From CAYGAW01 sp964347945 (lineage in GTDB: Bacteria; Chloroflexota; Anaerolineae; UBA7937; B3-Chlor), in NCBI GenBank assembly GCA_964347945.1, contig CAYGAW010000108.1, positions 1 through 23,399 on the forward strand: a stretch of DNA of 23,399 nt. The letters run 5' to 3'. The translations under genes and the position numbers were made by a program. This document shows, piece after piece, positions 20,706 to 23,399 of the stretch. A model generated the notes under the pieces. That model saw only the letters and a list, made by a program, of their open reading frames with translations. It made no database searches and was not told where the DNA came from. How positions within the stretch are numbered: position 1 is the first letter of the stretch; every line of letters starts with the position of its first letter.

Positions 20706-21965
20706 TTGCGTATTACGATTTTGACTATCGGCTCGCGAGGTGACGTTCAGCCATACATCGCCTTGGGTATCGGGCTACAGCGGGCTGGACACACGGTGAG
20801 CTTCGCGACGCATGCTATCTTTGAATCTTGGGTGCGCAGCTACGGGTTGGACTTCGCTCTCGTAAGATTCAATCCCCAGGATATTGTCAACCGTCCCGAA
20901 GCCCAGAAATCGAAAACTAACATTGTCCGTTTCATTGTAGCTGTGCGGCGCATTGTAGGTCCACAATTCCACGCTGTGTTCGAGGACTTCTGGCAGGCAA
21001 GCCAGGGCGCGGAGGCGATAATCGGCTCACTTGCTGCGTTTGGAGCATATGATTGCGCAGAGAAATTGCATGTGCCATTGATAATGGGGCTTCTGCAGCC
21101 CCTTATCCCTACGCGCGCTTTTCCGAGCTTTTTCTCTCCACCCATGCCAAACTTGGGGGGAACGTACAATCGGCTCACACACCAGCTTCTTGAGCAGTTG
21201 CTCTGGCACAATGTGCGCAGCTGGGTGACACACTGGCGCAAGGCAAAGCTGCAGCTGCCGCCTCCTCCATTCACGGGCCCATACTCCAAGATGCGTGCAG
21301 AGCGTGTGCCGCACATATTGGGTTGTAGCCCTGCTGTCATTCCCAAGCCAGCTGATTGGGCTCACTGGCATTACGTCTCGGGTTATTGGTTCTTGGATCC
21401 GCCGGCCGATTGGCATCCACCCGCGGCATTGGAACAGTTCTTGCGAGCTGGGCCGCCACCGATCTATGTAGGCTTCGGTAGTATGCGCGACGAGCGCCCT
21501 GAGGTTCTCAGCCAAATCGTGGTTGATGCATTGGACCAGGCAGGCCAGCGGGGAATCCTGGCAGCCGGCTGGGGCGGACTGGGGGGAATGACGCTGCCAG
21601 AAACAATCTTCCAGATCGAATCTATCCCACACCGTTGGCTGTTCCCACGGATGGCTGCGATTGTACATCATGGAGGCGCTGGGACGACTGGTGCCGGCCT
21701 TCGTTCAGGCATCCCGTCAATAATCATACCGTTTGGCGGTGACCAGTATCATTGGGCTCGCGTGGTGGTTAAGTTGGGTGTTGGGCCCAGAGCTCCGTCA
21801 GTCAATAGGCTAACAGCAGATTCATTGGCGAGTGCCATTCGTTGCGCAATCAACGACCAAGACCTTCGAGCGCGCGCAATTGAGCTAGGAGAAATGATTA
21901 GCGCTGAAGATGGCGTCTCACGAGCAATTGACATAGTGGATCGACATCTGCAATTGGAGGGTTAG
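20706..21965 (+). CDS. Glycosyltransferase, GT1/GT28 type (sterol/macrolide UGT-like)
   Basis: 419 residues. TTG 20706 is chosen because it places RITILTIGSRGDVQPYIALG at the N-terminus, as in the family, with GGAG 7 nt upstream; GTG 20610 would add 32 atypical residues. The N-terminal half is a GT28-like acceptor domain. The C-terminal half has YVGFGSM and the donor-binding HHGGAGTTGAGLRSGIPSIIIPFGGDQ, the hallmark of UDP-glucose:sterol/rhamnosyl-type glycosyltransferases. It probably glycosylates a lipid or secondary metabolite at the cytoplasmic side of the membrane; donor and acceptor are not determined. Codon choice is visibly richer in A/T third positions than in the preceding operon, which suggests separate acquisition. 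Confidence 0.83.
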   Translation: MRITILTIGSRGDVQPYIALGIGLQRAGHTVSFATHAIFESWVRSYGLDFALVRFNPQDIVNRPEAQKSKTNIVRFIVAVRRIVGPQFHAVFEDFWQASQGAEAIIGSLAAFGAYDCAEKLHVPLIMGLLQPLIPTRAFPSFFSPPMPNLGGTYNRLTHQLLEQLLWHNVRSWVTHWRKAKLQLPPPPFTGPYSKMRAERVPHILGCSPAVIPKPADWAHWHYVSGYWFLDPPADWHPPAALEQFLRAGPPPIYVGFGSMRDERPEVLSQIVVDALDQAGQRGILAAGWGGLGGMTLPETIFQIESIPHRWLFPRMAAIVHHGGAGTTGAGLRSGIPSIIIPFGGDQYHWARVVVKLGVGPRAPSVNRLTADSLASAIRCAINDQDLRARAIELGEMISAEDGVSRAIDIVDRHLQLEG

Positions 21966-21998
21966 ATCCAGCGGCATGCGGCCTTACCCGTGGTGACG

Positions 21999-22017
21999 GT
22001 TGCCCGGCTTCGGCAAC
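21999..22017 (+). terminator. Short hairpin after the glycosyltransferase
   Basis: GTTGCC (21999-22004) and GGCAAC (22012-22017) around CGGCTTC, 33 nt after the stop. It is short and lacks a T-run, so the call is weak. Confidence 0.35.
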
Positions 22018-22106
22018 ATTGATGACCAACGCTACGAGATGGTTTGCGGCGCAAGCGGAGTCGCAGCTGGCGATGAGGATTTGTTGGATTGGAATAGGAG
22101 GCTGAT

Positions 22107-22703
22107 ATGCAGGAGACTCCCAGTACCGGGAAAAGCCTGGAGGAACTGACTTCTCGGGCCAGACGCATGGCTCAGCGCTACGCGGAGATCAGCGCATACA
22201 GCCTCAATCCCGACCAGGAGGTTTGGGAGGGGATCGTCAGAGGGATTGGTAGGCAGGCACATACCTTGGGCTGGCCCTACTGTCCTTGACAAGAGCGCAC
22301 TGGCGATCCCGTGGAGGATCGGAAGTTCATCTGCCCTTGCTACCGCCACGAGCGAGACATAGAGGAGACGGGCCATTGCATCTGCGGCCTCTTCGTGAGC
22401 GATGATTATCGCCCCACGACGATAGAGGAGCCCGCTGTCCAAGTGGAGCCTGGGCCTTGGCCTCGCATCGAGGTCTACGGGGCTTACTGGTGCAGAGATA
22501 CGATCCGCACCAGGCGTTACCTTAATCACCACGGTGTGCCGTATGCGCTGTTGGATGTGGATCAGGATCCGGAGGCCGCCAGGAAGGTGATGGAGTGGAA
22601 TGGAGGAAACCTCTCCACCCCCACGCTGGATATCGAGGGGCGAATCGTGACGGAGCCCTCGAATGAGGAACTGGCGGAAATCCTGGGGATAGGGGGTGGG
22701 TAG
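22107..22703 (+). CDS. Predicted selenoprotein: ferredoxin:thioredoxin reductase catalytic domain fused to glutaredoxin, in-frame UGA at codon 61
   Basis: ATG 22107 follows AGGAGG at good spacing. The frame is open for 60 codons, meets TGA at 22287-22289, and continues in the same frame to 22703. Read through, it gives 198 residues. Residues ~10-100 are the catalytic subunit of ferredoxin:thioredoxin reductase: YCP-U61-QERTGDPVEDRKFI, then C76-P-C78, then C91-I-C93. In the cyanobacterial enzyme the pattern is C55-P-C57, C74-P-C76, C85-H-C87, with C57/C87 as the active disulfide and the other four as 4Fe-4S ligands. The TGA therefore sits at the C57 position, the cysteine that attacks the substrate disulfide. 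Residues ~122-196 are a glutaredoxin fold (IEVYGAYWCRDTIRTRRYL, STPTLD with the cis-Pro) with C129-x-x-T132 in place of C-x-x-C. The likely role is ferredoxin-driven reduction of protein disulfides or peroxides via the fused domain. A nonsense mutation is the main alternative. Confidence 0.82.
22299..22326 (+). promoter_or_regulatory. Candidate bacterial SECIS hairpin after the UGA
   Basis: CGATCC (22304-22309) pairs perfectly with GGATCG (22316-22321) around the loop CGTGGA. Below it, ACT/AGT pair past a GG/GA internal loop. The loop begins 21 nt after the UGA and has G then U at its 2nd and 3rd positions. Bacterial SECIS elements have an apical loop ~16-37 nt from the UGA with a G in the first two loop positions, and GU is the SelB contact in E. 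coli fdhF. This is an eye-folded prediction, not a computed one. Confidence 0.65.
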
Positions 22704-22939
22704 GACTCTCTACTACTTTGAGATCCAACGACCAGGCGCTGAGGTCCGTCTGCCTGTCCTAGGAGGGGGAGAGTGGCTATCCTTCGATGGTCCTTCACTG
22801 GCAACCGCGGCATCCCCATCGTCCGGATTCCCATGCAGCGCCGGACTAGACTACGAGCTTCATTTTGCTGACTTCCCCCGGTGTCAAGAGTAGTTAAAGA
22901 GACCAGCGACTCTTCCTGCCGGGCAAGGGGAACGATCCG
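22704..22939. other. Intergenic region after the predicted selenoprotein gene
   Basis: A 32-codon plus-strand frame (GTG 22773 to TGA 22869-22871) has AGGAGGGGGAGA just before it, but no recognisable product, so it is not called as a gene. I see no other feature. Confidence 0.35.
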
Positions 22940-23399
22940 TCAGAACAGGTCCCACCCTGCGGCGCGCAGCCGTCTCACCGTGCTGCGATAGGCGTCGCAC
23001 CGTTCCTCCTCCACCCAGCCGTCGTAGCCGGCCTCGCGCAACCGCTTCAGCATGGCTGCCCGCTCAGCCTGGGACATCAAGCGCGAATCGGTCATGGCCG
23101 CCACGTGGAAGTCTGCCCCTGCGGCGTGCAACCGCTCGATGGCCACAAAAGGCAGTTCCCAGAACTCGCCTCTTGCCCCCGTGCGTGCCTGGAACCCTTC
23201 GGCGGTGCCCGCTTTGAGAGATACACGGATGTGAGCACAGGTGTAGCTCGCTAGTGCCACAGCGTACTCTTCGTCGCCAGCGATGGGGATGCCGTTGGTC
23301 TCCAGGATAAAGCCATAGCCCGTGGGCTCGATGAGGTCCAGTACCGCCAGCAGGTGCTCCTTGCAGAGAGTCGGTTCGCCCCCGGAGATGCGCACCCGG
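22940..23399 (-). CDS. Radical SAM protein, C-terminal part (N-terminus beyond the window)
   Basis: The minus-strand frame enters from the window end and runs to 22940. VRISGGEPTL is the GGEP S-adenosylmethionine-binding motif that follows the CxxxCxxC cluster motif in radical SAM enzymes; the cluster motif lies outside the window. FILETNGIPI and HIRVSLKAGTAEGFQARTG match the later strands of the partial TIM barrel. The C-terminal ~50 residues (YDGWVEEERCDAYRSTVRRLRAAGWDLF) are specific to the subgroup and unassigned. It is convergent with the selenoprotein gene. Substrate unknown. Confidence 0.83.
   Translation of the reverse strand, partial: RVRISGGEPTLCKEHLLAVLDLIEPTGYGFILETNGIPIAGDEEYAVALASYTCAHIRVSLKAGTAEGFQARTGARGEFWELPFVAIERLHAAGADFHVAAMTDSRLMSQAERAAMLKRLREAGYDGWVEEERCDAYRSTVRRLRAAGWDLF

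Noticed and set aside
22287..22289. Reading the TGA as a simple nonsense mutation making a pseudogene
   Set aside because: Frame and all other motif residues are intact on both sides, the stop is exactly at the redox Cys codon, it is TGA and not TAA/TAG, and a SECIS-like hairpin follows. It remains the main alternative.
22773..22871. A 32-codon frame with a strong AGGAGGGGGAGA site, ending in Cys then TGA, considered as a small gene or a second UGA-interrupted frame
   Set aside because: The translated sequence is Arg-rich with no recognisable motif, the continuation past the TGA looks non-coding, and no hairpin is evident after it.

Overview
The window is GC-rich bacterial DNA that reads like Chloroflexota (Anaerolineae-type). 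This rests on several large secreted Ig/FnIII/FG-GAP proteins, lipoproteins with Thr/Pro-rich linkers, a secreted protein ending in FLPLTLKNYTP, and YtcJ-like amidohydrolase and Lnt-like remnants. The assignment is an inference; no rRNA or tRNA gene was seen.

Layout. (1) 1-4575, plus strand: three consecutive hydrolases, at least two of them lipoproteins: a TAP-like alpha/beta hydrolase (5' truncated), an Ntn-type linear amide hydrolase, and a serine beta-lactamase-family protein. The first and third share an accessory domain. (2) 4592-6769: a ferredoxin-nitroreductase, a tiny PspC protein and two tandem paralogous membrane proteins. (3) 6908-9358, minus: a secreted protein with 14 FG-GAP/VCBS-like repeats. 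(4) 9728-10231: about 500 bp of gene remnants: an amidohydrolase tail (minus), a decayed copy of the 3' end and terminator of the membrane-protein gene (plus), and an Lnt-like tail (plus). (5) 10276-10485: a small unknown protein. (6) 10721-14620, minus: two large surface proteins, one with a LysM-like segment and FnIII, the other an Ig/CARDB lipoprotein. (7) 15157-15981: a membrane-anchored DUF6544-like protein. (8) 16228-20374: a probable operon of an AGXT-type aminotransferase, a GlcD-type FAD oxidase, a HOGA1-type 4-hydroxy-2-oxoglutarate aldolase and a membrane-anchored flavodoxin. Both (7) and (8) are preceded by the same 41-nt promoter module. (9) 20706-21965: a glycosyltransferase. (10) 22107-22703: a ferredoxin:thioredoxin reductase catalytic domain fused to a glutaredoxin domain, interrupted by one in-frame TGA. 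(11) 22940-23399, minus: the C-terminal part of a radical SAM protein.

The most important observation is the gene at 22107-22703. Its in-frame TGA (22287-22289) falls exactly where the second cysteine of the first CPC motif of ferredoxin:thioredoxin reductase should be. In the plant/cyanobacterial enzyme that residue is the redox-active cysteine. A hairpin follows at once, with a loop of CGUGGA starting 21 nt after the UGA, which fits the bacterial SECIS pattern. The gene is best read as a 198-residue selenoprotein, not as two short ORFs.

The glyoxylate operon is the second point of interest. It joins in one transcript the bacterial counterparts of AGXT and HOGA1, plus a glycolate-oxidising enzyme, so glycolate and 4-hydroxy-2-oxoglutarate could both be channelled through glyoxylate to glycine.
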